A DNA stretch of 64,000 nt, taken from Lunularia cruciata (lineage: Eukaryota; Streptophyta; Marchantiopsida; Lunulariales; Lunulariaceae). Position 1 is the stretch's first letter, and every line of letters begins with the position of its first letter. The notes under the pieces are model-generated. The model did no database searches, was not told the origin of the DNA, and saw nothing but the letters and a program-made list of their open reading frames with translations. The stretch is taken from NCBI GenBank assembly GCA_948567375.1, contig OX419760.1, forward strand, positions 24,428,001 through 24,492,000, given 5' to 3'. Positions 47,672-58,330 of the stretch are shown piece after piece. The position numbers and the translations under genes are program-made.

Positions 47672-48805
47672 CTTGTAGAAAATCTTCTCAAATCTCACCT
47701 TCTCCTCCTTGGTAACATTTGGACTATACTTGAGGGTAGATAACCTCATCTCTATCTCCTCAAGTGTCAATGGTGATTTATCTGGGTCCTTCAAAACCTC
47801 TAGCTTAGATGCAAAATCCATAGCATACAAGGGATACACACTTGAATTAGACTTAAATTCATCTTCCTCTGTGGAAGTCTCATCCTCCATGCTTGTATCC
47901 ACACCTGAAGCTCTTTCTTTTGAATCCGATTCCCAATAATCAGAAGATGGTGTATTTGAGTGTGAGGTGTAGGTGGTGTTAGTCACAAGAACTATGATTC
48001 TATGATTTGATGGCCCAATCCTCAAGTACCTTTTGTGCCATCAATCAATTGTGCATGCTTCTCTCAACCATGGCCTCCCAAGAAGTAAGTTATAGCTTGA
48101 ATCCTTCAAGACTTGGAAAGTCATGAGATTTTGAACTCATATAATTGAAACTACCCCCTTATCCATCACCTCTATTGGTCAAAATTGTTGCTTGTTTTCC
48201 ATGCTCACCACAAATGTTGAAGGTCTAGAGGGTATCATACCCAACTTTGTCATCAACCTTTTTGACATAACATTCACTACTGATCCTCCATCAACCAATG
48301 CATCCTTGATATTGTGACCATTCACTCTCATATCAATCTCGGAGGCATATTTTCAAGCCTCCCATGGTGCTAGTTTGGCATCTACCACCCTTATTGATAT
48401 TGGATCTTTTGCCTTCTTCTTCCTCTTGATCTTTGTAGAAATCAAACCACCTATAAACTCCTTTCTCAAGGTAGGGTTCAATGCAATCAATTGACACACA
48501 ATGATGTTAGCCTTGTGACTACCAACATCCTCCAACACCGTGTAGTTCCATTGTTGCTTTGAAATCAAGAAATCTTCCATCCCTAACTTCTTCCTTGGAG
48601 TCTTTGTTGTTGATGGTGTTGAGGTACGAGTGCTCCTAGTAGACATAAGAGTATCCTTGCTAGTAATAAATCCGTGAGAAGAGTGAACATTCCTCAGCAA
48701 AATGAGCTCTCTTTTCCTCTTGTGCCAAAAGCTCCAAATTAAGACCCTTGGAGTTTGATTATTCTCCCTTCTCATACTTACTCTCAACCCATCTATAGAT
48801 GCTAA
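47672..48805 (-). pseudogene. A4 gag end, protease and pol start
   Basis: Minus-strand frames 48353-48787 (end of gag, MEDFLISKQQWNY) and 47630-48025 (linker, SSDYWESDSKERASG, then KVLKDPDKSPLTLEE-like text). The TGA at 48179-48181 (CAATTTTGACCA) is the same stop as in the other three copies. Trp is retained where A1 and A2 have TAG. Confidence 0.78.
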
Positions 48806-48823
48806 AGTCAGGACTCTCCATCA

Positions 48824-49457
48824 CTAATCTTGAGAACTGGTTGATAAAGGTGATAATATTTCTATAGTTGTACTAAGACTCTCTCCAAGATCCTTCACCA
48901 AACTCTCCAAAAATGCTTGTACTCCACTACAATCATGTCCTTTTGGAAGTCTTTCCACTCCACAAACCTCACACAACTCCTTGGTCTTAGATCTTCTCCT
49001 TCCCAATCTTGGTGAAGAAGGTCCAACATGCAAGCCCAAGTCAAGTAAGCCTCTCCTTTCCCTCAATCTCTTGCTCTCAAAGGTCAATGGACATGAACTT
49101 GCCTTTTATCTCTTCTCTCTACATAAAAAGCACTTAGACTCACTCTTTCTTCCAAGTGGTGTAGGTTTTCGGATCCTCTCAACACTCTCTTCAAATTCTA
49201 TTCTTAACTCTCTTTTCCTCAAATCCACTCCTAAAATCACCTCAAACTCATAGGGAACCTTGCAAAGCCTTAATTTTCACTCTTGGTGACCCTACATGTT
49301 CCCAAGATGAGTCTAAACAGTCAAATATGCTTTTTGTTGCTCTCACACTCCTCATGCATGAGATCTCAAGTCTGCAGAATTGACCCTTCCTCACAATGTC
49401 ACTCAAATCTCTCAACTTGCATGTCATAGTCCTCTGAAAGTTTTCACACTTGATCAC
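48824..49457 (-). pseudogene. A4 ORF0 (broken)
   Basis: The N-terminal part (49248-49457) reads CENFQRTMTCKLRDLSD and continues to KSIFDCLDSSWEH. The C-terminal part (48824-49087) carries CEVCGVERLPKGHDC and ends STSSQD-stop. The CCHC knuckle region near 49110 is altered. With A1-A3 it defines the family ORF0. Confidence 0.72.
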
Positions 49458-50040
49458 AACTTTAGGTTGTCCCTTCCTACAAAATTTTAGATCTTTTCAT
49501 TTAGCCATTTGGCCTAGGCACCTTTCTATTAAGTACACATATTTCAGATTTGGTCTGAAAACCACCACCCTCACTTTAAAAACTCATCACTCTCTATGCA
49601 AGAATGATCTCTCTCTAATTTCTATTCCAAAATGTAGAATACAATGCACTTAATTTTCTTGAAAAGTTTAAAAGAATTCCACAAAAAATTAAAGAAATTG
49701 CAGATTATGTACAATTTTCCAAAGAGAATGCAATTGTAGGAGCAGTTTACCCTATCAACTTTCAAAAATTCTAGCTCAATGCGCATAGTAGCTCTAAAAA
49801 TAATTTTAAGTGTGCTAAATGAAGGATAACCCAAGCTATCATGTGTGGAAATTTTAAGTCCAGATCTCAAACTAAGATTTTGCCCAAAATCACCGTAATC
49901 CTCTCATGTGTACAAGATGTACAAAATCACCTCAAAGCCATCATAGTGAACTACATTGTATACAAATGGGGCTTGGTTCTCTAACATACGTTCAGCCCTC
50001 TCCTTTCCTAATGTTTTCTTATAGTCTCATAGTCTAATAT

Positions 50041-50204
50041 AGAATTGTATGTGGAATATTATCTTGGCTTCTAGAGAGGTCTTGGTAAAAATGTGAGCCA
50101 GATTGTCTCTCACTCAAGATAGAGAATTGTATGTGGAATATTATCTTAGCTTCTAGAGAGGTCTTGGTAAAAATGTGAGCCGGATTGTCTTTCACTCAAG
50201 ATGA
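50041..50204. repeat. 82-bp tandem duplication beside the A4 LTR
   Basis: AGAATTGTATGTGGAATATTATCTT occurs at 50041 and 50123 (period 82), and each copy continues to CACTCAAGAT. A1 and A2 have one copy. It lies just inside the 5' LTR, in the leader. Confidence 0.85.
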
Positions 50205-50221
50205 ACCTCTTATGGCTATTA

Positions 50222-50865
50222 TGATAGCACACCATGGACTAAGAAAGCAAAGAACTTGAACTCCATCATACTCCTCTGAGGCTAACACTCCAAGACTCAA
50301 GACATTGCTCAGTAGAGAACTCAATGAGAGAGAGATAGTTGCAAATGAAAAGATGATGAGTACCTCCTCACTCCTTATTTATATACTTTTGAAATAGTTA
50401 CATACTAAAGTTACTATTTACCACAACAACTCAAGTTACTACGCTAAAATTCAAATACAATCAAAAACTATAAAGGAATATCCATCCACATGGACATAAT
50501 CCACTAAGCATGTGATCTTATCTTGACCCAACCACTAAGTCAAGGGTTCCTTCACATGGACTATCCGAAGACTATAGAAAAATCCAAAAAAAAAGGCTTG
50601 CAGGCCCAAGAGTTCTCAACTCTTTCCTCAAAGCCAAACACCTAGGAATAATATCAAGTCAGCACACTAGAATCCAAAATAATGGCGCTCATCTTTTCTA
50701 TTTCTTCTAAAGTAAGGTCTCCACTGTCTTAGCTATGACTAAATTTAGTTAATCATGACTAATGTAGAACCATCCTTTATCTTTAGATAATTAATATCTC
50801 TCAAAGTACTTGTAATACCAAGCTAAATATCACAATACCACATACATGCACAAGTGGGTGTTATA
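50222..50865 (-). repeat. A4 5' LTR
   Basis: 644 bp by the same landmarks as A1: TATAACACCC at 50865 and ...GCTATCA at 50222 on the minus strand, with a TATATAAATAAG box near 50386. More diverged from the A1 and A2 LTRs than they are from each other. Confidence 0.8.
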
Positions 50866-51114
50866 GTACTCCATGGCTATATGTAGGTTTGTGACCATAT
50901 GGGTTTTGGTTACACGTGGTACTTCACAATACTCATAGCCCTTGTTGCCGGTCAGCATGTCACCATCATACTTCAGAACACCCAAGAATCCAACACCTTG
51001 ATCAAGCCTGATTTCCTTCCCGCACCTTAGCACTTGCATTCTTACTTTGAGCTCCTCACCACTACTCCACCGGACACTCACAAATTGTACACAATATTGA
51101 CCTAGACACATCAA
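50866..51114 (-). other. Exon-like open frame cut by the A4 LTR
   Basis: A minus-strand frame encodes VRWSSGEELKVRMQVLRCG and DGDMLTGNKGYEYCEVPR, with mixed codons and no low-complexity bias, and runs straight into the LTR terminus at 50865. It looks like a genuine coding exon, or a piece of another element, interrupted by A4. No family is recognised. The reading frame opens upstream without a clear start. Confidence 0.35.
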
Positions 51115-54100
51115 GGATGGTAGAGGTCCTTATTGCACTATTTCTTGTATAGATGCTTGTCCATACATACACAAAAAATCACAACTTGATCATACACACA
51201 AATATGAACAACAAAAAGGATGAAGCTTGTAATTCCACACACTCATGAGCTAAATTGCACTTAGACGAACAACTAAACTCTGAACTTGTAATATTGTGGG
51301 GTAATACTACTTTCTACTATATCTTCCTTATACTCTCTACTGCAAAACAATGAGGTGCATCCATGGTTGTGCAATGCCACAATCCCCAGATCAAGCTCTA
51401 AACCAATTAGTACTACCCCTAATGTATCTAGTCTATCCTACCCATTTAATCTTGTGATTGCACCATCTACAAAAGGGTGCCTATTGTACACTCTACTAGT
51501 TATAGACCTCTAGCTAGGCATTGGAAGAAGGATCCCAAGGACATGGCAATAGGAAAACTATCATTTTGTACACAACCTTCATCTTCCTTATATACACATC
51601 TTGTCCTTGCAGGCAGGCTCTCACAATGGTGCTTAACTACAATGGTCTCCCACCATGATGAGGGCTGAATCCGATGACATAACGACCTCAATGGTCAAAC
51701 TACTCTGGTGGTCAGATGACTCAATAGTGGGATGACTCTTATGGTGGTGGCATAATACTCGCACCTCAAGGATGTAACTTATCTTACAAGAAGTCTCTAC
51801 TTCCTTGACCCACTCGGCTTCTTGAGAGGCCTTGGTAGTAGTAGAAGATAACAATTCATTTAATTAGGCCCGTTGTGCACTATAGATTGTCCTTTTGTAT
51901 AGAGATCCACTTTATGAATATCATATGTAATTTATTTGCAAAATGATCCTACCTGATGAACATTATTTCTTCGGTTACAAGTTATTTATACGATTCGATG
52001 TGTTTGTGAATCTTATAATATAAAGAATCAATGCACTGAATGTAAGAAAGCAAGAATGCATTAATTTTTTCTAGATTTATTATTTATTATAATGAAATAC
52101 CTACTCAGTATACTCAGATATTCAGCTGCAAATGAAACATTACGAAATAGAAATGGGCTTCTTTTAATCTTTACATTTGTATGTGACGCTGGCCCAAATA
52201 GGGATTTAAAAGCGTAACTCGCTTTGAAACGTTGCTGATAAGGTTTATGTGTACTTAAAAGATACAGGCTTTGAATCCATCAGATTTATAATTTCACTCC
52301 GAAGATGTATAATATAGCTTATATACGAAGTTTTAAAGCAATCAATAACCCAAAACATGTTACCCAGGTTTTGAAAATCGCCATAATTATTGTATAAATA
52401 AATATAAAAATATGTGTGTGTGTTTTTCTGTTGATACATTTATGTAGTATTGAATATCATCCAATTTAAGTTTTTAGTTCAATATCAATCTTTTCCTTAT
52501 CATGATTACGATGTGACCCAACTATAACGGGTATCTAGCCTAGATCCAGTTAACCATGGCCATCAAAAGAAACAGTTACTCGATTAATCATAAACTTCTA
52601 CCAGAACCCGGGCGTTATGCGACTAAAACGACGTATTTACAACATCTAAATGAAACACGTTACATTCATATGCGGACTTCCTGCAAAGATTACTTGAAAA
52701 AATTCCTGATGAACTGTCATAGTTTACAGATCTTCCAAGGTGGTCCAAAGTACAGGCTACGTCTCATGGTCTCAACAGTAATTATTTAGATATAGTATAT
52801 TTTAAATAGATAAAAAAATTGAGTACCGATATGACTCGGTCTTCTTACGACTCTTTTCCTTATAATATAGAACTCCTGTTTCCATTACTCTCTTTCCATT
52901 ACTGGTGAAAAATAATATTTTAATCAAATAGCAGGTCTTTGGAGTGAACCACACTCAATGGTAAGCCGGGGTTCCGTGGCGGGAGCCGGGTTCTATGGCA
53001 GATCCGGCCCATGCTAATGTGTTCACAGGGTGAATAAGTTAGTAATCCTTATACAACTTGCACCAGAAAGTAAAGAAAGGTTATTATCGGCTTGTACTCT
53101 TTAGTTAACTACATGGAAACTGTAGATAAACTCAAACCTTTTAATGATGATAATAGAGAAGATACGTTAGGGGGCGGCAGAATATGGCGGCAGAATAATC
53201 TTGCATCGACAGCAAGCGTTGGCGAACTAACAAGAATAAAAAGCGACATGCATAGGGTAACTAGAAGGATGAGAAGACCACCCCCATCAAGCTGGACCAA
53301 GGATAAAACCTGAGAGATAAAATGGGGCTAACCCCCAAATACCTTCAGAACGAAAAAACTGTCTTACTGCGCCTATAACAAGATAGAGTCTTCCATATGT
53401 TTTATCTTAACATGAATAACCTGAATGGGAGTATGATTTTGTATTCTAAGACAGCGATCGCCGGCCCCCAGTCTCTATAGTTGTAATGTGATAGAGACTC
53501 CACTGCACTACAGTGGTTTCTCATTATCAGTCTACAGCAAAAATATGGCAATGTAAAGGCGACTGTACACTTCAAGATCCACGAATGGCGGAAATTTGTC
53601 CATATATATTGATCAGTATTATAACGAAAAAGGGAGAGATACCAATCTCAATGTACTATTCGAGGTCTCGCCTCGACTACTACGTGCAATATTGCATGCT
53701 CACCGTGGCTTAAAGCTGCCCTATATATATACCAGTCTGGGCGTACGTCCGGAGCATCATATGAATATTTCCGTCCAGTGTATATTACAGATAGTCATAT
53801 GCTCTTGGAACATCGTCTTTCTCGTAGCTTAGGCCCAGAAGTCTCTATCTGAGCTCTGGCATCGAGCTCCCGGTTGTCATCTGTGTCATTGACGAGGCAC
53901 ACCACCTACGTGAGGTTGTTGCTGCGTGCAATTCGATCCAATCATACTAGGTATGCTTAAATTGATTAAGATCTTTAGCTTGGGACCCTAGTTCTAACAC
54001 ATTGGACGAGGTTCAGAGATCAACTGCTTTGTTACATTGGAGTTCTGGGTGTAAGAGCACAGAGCTTCACTCAAAAATCTAGACAATCTAAGTGCTTGAC

Positions 54101-54728
54101 AATCTTTGAATGAATCAAAGGTATCGCTATGCTAGCTGCATACACTCCTAATTGCAGCATTCTGTATACGTATTATATGTACTGCGCCATGCTTCAAATA
54201 GAACTCGTTGAATGTTAAGCTGATAACGATTGAAATCATAAGTATGTCATTGATCATAATGAATCATGCATATGCGGAGGGGAAGCACATGGTAGGGTAG
54301 GTCTGATAGTACGCACGTCTAATTTTGTCCTGGCCTTTCCGTTGCGAACTCCTTAGAGTAATACTATGAGATGTAGCTCTGGAAGGCAGACACTTAACCA
54401 TTGATCATTTGATAATGAACTTCAGCATCCTCAGAACCGATGGAATCTGCTTCTACACACTTGCAATATGTCATGTGCTTCTATTGCAATTGAAGTCACT
54501 TTTCCAGAACATGAACAGAAAACTAGATCAAGTAGGTCTAGGTTACCCTTTCGGGATTGCTCAATTGGGGTTCTTGTCTTCATCACTTGATAGCAATCAT
54601 ATTGACTTACTGATTGTTGTTATTTGCAAGTTTCCGGACGATAGTAGATCTAGATTTGCGCCATCAACATACCAGGAAGCTCATTTGTGCAGCGGAGGCG
54701 GAAAAGTGTTGATCCTACGACTTTTGTG
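51115..54728. other. No gene recognised; repeat to gene-space transition
   Basis: Up to about 51870 the sequence is repeat-like, with short frames only. Beyond it the DNA is AT-rich and shows no similarity to families A or B. A 73-codon plus-strand frame at 53092-53313 (GGGRIWRQNNLAS) and a GC-rich internal repeat near 52960-53010 (GCCGGGGTTCC / GCCGGGTTCTATGGC) are the only oddities. The stretch may contain the promoter or upstream exons of the 54729 gene. Confidence 0.4.
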
Positions 54729-56291
54729 ATGAGTCATGAAAACAGAACTGGTCATACGATCGTACCTATAAACAGAGAACACGAGGTTATCAAGCTGAAT
54801 TCATCAAGCTCACTCACAGAGAAGACCAAAGTTGAGGAGCAGGCGGGAAGCGACACACAGCATGTATGTATATCTTAGAATCAGATGATCATCTCCTATT
54901 GTTTCACCCCTGTTGTTGCTGTTGTCACATTATTTCTTGATTTACTGCTCTAAAATTATTTCCTCGTGAGCAGGAGATCGAAACCCCCGCAGCCTTGGAA
55001 ATCATGATCTTTCGTGGTTTGCACTGGATGGCTGAAGAAACCAAGCCAGAATACGACTATTGGACGAAGGAGATAAAAACGACTTATCTAGCTCGAGTTT
55101 GGGGGGTAGAATACAAGAAAGACTCACAAGAAGTTCGTGATATGTCTACACTATCAAAAAGTCTTCTCACGCTAATACTCGAGAGAAATTCATCTGATGA
55201 TGAGAAGATTCCTGTGATACTGGTGGGGCAGGGGGTAGGCGGATACATTCTGAAGCACATGCTTCTGTGCTTAGACCAGAAGACTTATTCTCCCCATGGA
55301 GATTTAAAGGGAATTCTGAGTAACTTCTTCTCTAGAATCAAGGGTATCTTGTTTTACACGACTGTACCACCAACTAAACAAGGAAATTATGTATCTGGAA
55401 CTAATGTTGTCCCTCCTGAAGCATTCAGTTTCTTAAAATCGGAGAAGTCTGCCGATAGGACCAGAACCAACAGCGATTTCAAGAAGCTCCGAAATGAGAG
55501 AAAGATCCACACTTGCGCCGTGATTCAACTGCCTGGTGATCATGATTTGGAGAACTTAGAGGTAAATTCCTTAAAATAGTGAGAAACTGATTATGTTTCA
55601 CCATGACAACTGACATGTCTTCTCTCAATTGAGTCAACAACGTGAAGCATAGAAGATTATGCAACAAGGTAGCACATATGCGTCATTATCCCACGATTTA
55701 ATCTTTTCTACCACTCATGATGTATATACTGTTGGCCATGATCATGAGCAAAACTGCAAATGACTAGAATCTGGTGAACAAGACGAACAGTTTTCATACG
55801 AAGAAAGGTCAATGTCGAATTTCGTGAATGACATATATGTCTGACTGCAAAGCGTTCCTGTCATTTCTCCTTTCGAGTGGTTTGATTGAAGAAAATTTCA
55901 GGTAGAACTCGGATATGACAGGTTTCAGCATTTGATTGCAAGTTACCGATTTAGGTAGGGCCACACATTTCGACTTCGTGGGAACTGTGCTTCCTGTCAG
56001 TGTTAAAAGAACTTATAAATAGACTATTTTTGTGATTCTAAATTAAATACTCAGGCTGGCATATATATAGTAGCTGATCAGCGCCGCTACTGACATGATC
56101 CCGTTCATTTTTGTAATTTGCAGAAGAGCATTAATCACGTTAATACCGAGAGTATTGCAGTTCCAGCTGATGTAGACCAATTTAAATTCGTAGCCAGAGC
56201 TAAAGATTTTGAAGGCTATAAAACCAATTTTAAAGCTTTACAAGCCTACATCAAGAAGAGAACAGGAATGAGAGTGCAATTCACACAGTGA
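54729..56291 (+). CDS. SERAC1-like alpha/beta-hydrolase family protein, predicted inactive
   Basis: Model: exons 54729-54863, 54974-55561 and 56124-56291, all phase 0, with donors GTATGT and GTAAAT and acceptors GAGCAG and TTGCAG. The joined frame is 297 codons including the stop. Exon 2 has the family layout: IMIFRGLHWMAEE, ARVWGVEY, then the nucleophile-elbow strand PVILVGQGVGGYILKHMLL, then KGILFYTTVPPTKQGN. The last exon has VNTESIAVPADV and a C-terminal helix. The family normally has G-x-S-x-G and a late catalytic His. Here the elbow is GQGVG with no Ser, and the His position is not obvious. It may be a pseudoenzyme, a binding module or a decaying gene. The ATG is the first in its exon, but an acceptor-like TTTGTGCAG at about 54683 allows an upstream exon. 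Confidence 0.7.
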
Positions 56292-57940
56292 AGTGCAAGA
56301 GTAGACTAAGCCTGCATCTGCCCGAAGAAATACGAAACTCACAAACTCTTGGCCTGGATTCTCAGACTTGCTGCTGTTCGATTGGCATGTTTGTACAATT
56401 CTGTTCAGTAGATAGCAACCGTGGAATGACGGTGGCGTAGTCAAGGTCAGATGGATGGATACTCAGTAGCGTATCACCAGCATGGCTCTTAGATGGGCCT
56501 GGTGGCGGCCGCCTGAAAGGAGAAACCAGAAATTAAAGCTTTCAGACGGTTGGAAATCAAAAAAATTAGGCTATAGTCACGAAGAAAGCTCATGGGAGCT
56601 TTCTTACCGAGGCAGAGTGTAGGTTTGTTCACTCTGCACAGGAGATGACCAAGAATTGCGTTATTTTTTTATCCTGGGCCAAGAGGCTTTGTAACATTTT
56701 ATATTCTGACTCTTTCATTCGAAGATGTGGGTTTACATATTACTCTTTCCGTAATCAATATCAATTGGTGCATCCAACTTTTCAGTAGATGTCTCTCAGG
56801 TATGCTTATGCCCCCAGATTTCAGAGTCAGAGACGGGTCAGACATGAAAGTAGCTGTACGTGCATTTGGAATAGGGTGATCGAATGTGCTGGATATTATA
56901 CCCAACAAAAAAGCATCGGATAGTGTTTTATAAAGGTGGGCGAAAGTACAGGTATATGCTATTAAGTATTTTCTCTCCTATATAGGAAAATCTATCATAA
57001 TGTGGATCAAGACCCCCTTTGATAAAATCATGAAATCGAATTAAATTTATATAAGTGATTTGGTTAAATAGCAAAACTTTATGAAGGATATGTCACAACC
57101 CTGCTTATTGACTGACCTACCCAGTCAACTGCAGATTTCATCTTCTGATCAATCAATGTTCAGGAAGAAATCATCAACATTGGACTGGAAATGAGGAAAC
57201 GAATCTGAAATTTGAGAAAATCCTCTCGAGTTCTGCGTTGATTTCATCAGTTTTGAGCTCAAAATGCGTCTCAGGCGGACAGTGACGGTGATACTTCACG
57301 CAAATCTAGTCTAGAAAGCTGTGGCTAGTTCCGTACCAGAAAAATATATAACTCACAAAGATGGACTTACACTTACCCGAACATTGGTACTTCAACTTAA
57401 AGGCACACCAAGTTGGCAGAAAGACTTGACAATGTCAGCAATATGATAGCCGGAAGTGTTGGAGCATAAATCTACATATCATACGTGCGAATTTTACCAA
57501 CTCAACGGCCTGCACTCGTCGCGCTTTCGTTGATTCGTTTGGTCTTTCATAGCCGAGTTAGAGATGCGAAAAGTTTCGAACGTGCCGTATGTAAATTTTA
57601 GCTCAAGCCACGTAAGGGAGGCGACAGAGACGGAGCAGAAATGTCAAGTTTCTTCTCATTTAGATCTGCAAATAGCCAGCCGTTAGTTTCCAGAATGACG
57701 ATGAGCTGATTTTCAAGGATGTGAAGACAAATGAACTTCTGCGCTCCTCGCCTCTCCTCCCGATGGATACGGTTTCCAACCAACCGAAGCAAGTCAGGAG
57801 ACGAGTCAATGTCCGATCCGATGAACGTGGGGGTTTTGTCATTTCATCGTGAGACGTAACGATGATGGTGAATCTACAGCTCGAGACGAAGATGATCATG
57901 ATTAGGATTGAGAAAATTCGGACTACTATCGGTCGGAAGG
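56292..57940. other. Intergenic; no gene recognised
   Basis: About 1.6 kb between the SERAC1-like gene and the 57941 ORF. Only short frames without family resemblance were seen on either strand. Confidence 0.5.
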
Positions 57941-58330
57941 ATGGATCCCGACGAGGCGGGGATACGGGCGAATAAGAAGCACCAGTTCAATGTCATGCTG
58001 AAGCACCTTCAGGAGGAAGCTACGCTGGGCAGGGTCAGACTTATGCACCCCGAGAAGCGTTACAAACTCAAAGAGAAACTGGAGCGCAAGTTAGTGGAAA
58101 ATTTTGAAGAGCCCCCGCCCAAAGTAAGGCTTGACGGTGGGACATGGAAAGTGTACAGACAGGAGGAAGAGAAAGGTAACAACGAGAAGCTTAGTACACG
58201 TACTGGTGGATTCGGAGGTGTTGGTTCAAGAATCAAATGGTTTTCCCGAGGGAAGAAGAAAGTGGACGCTCACCGAGAACGAAATAAGGAAACTAAATTA
58301 CAATTAATCAATATTCGGAGTCTACATTGA
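57941..58330 (+). CDS. Hypothetical small basic, charged protein
   Basis: The open frame from the ATG at 57941 begins MDPDEAGIRANKKHQFNVM; an earlier in-frame ATG is at 57908. It gives about 129 residues: a helical charged part (LKHLQEEATLGRVRLMHPEK, then KLKEKLERKLVENFEEPPPK), a short acidic/basic linker, a Gly-rich patch (TGGFGGVGSR) and a Lys/Arg-rich end. Codon use and GC content are higher than in the surroundings, which supports coding. No domain is recognised and no intron is required. It could be exon 1 of a longer gene, since the last codons look less coding-like. Confidence 0.4.
   Translation: MDPDEAGIRANKKHQFNVMLKHLQEEATLGRVRLMHPEKRYKLKEKLERKLVENFEEPPPKVRLDGGTWKVYRQEEEKGNNEKLSTRTGGFGGVGSRIKWFSRGKKKVDAHRERNKETKLQLINIRSLH

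Larger units (their letters stand above)
47672..50865 (-). mobile_element. Family A copy 4 (A4), minus strand, truncated
   Basis: From right to left: 5' LTR (50222-50865), leader, ORF0 (48824-49457), the end of gag plus protease (about 47990-48800) and the start of pol (47672-47990). The first two-thirds of gag (about 1.2 kb) is deleted at about 48805, where gag text jumps straight to the ORF0 end. The left edge fuses to A3 at 47671/47672 with at most a base or two of microhomology. The right LTR terminus abuts non-repeat sequence. Confidence 0.84.

Noticed and set aside
57598-57899. Minus-strand frames of 64 and 79 codons
   Set aside because: No family resemblance, mutually overlapping frames, and adjacent to the 57941 plus-strand ORF; treated as chance frames.
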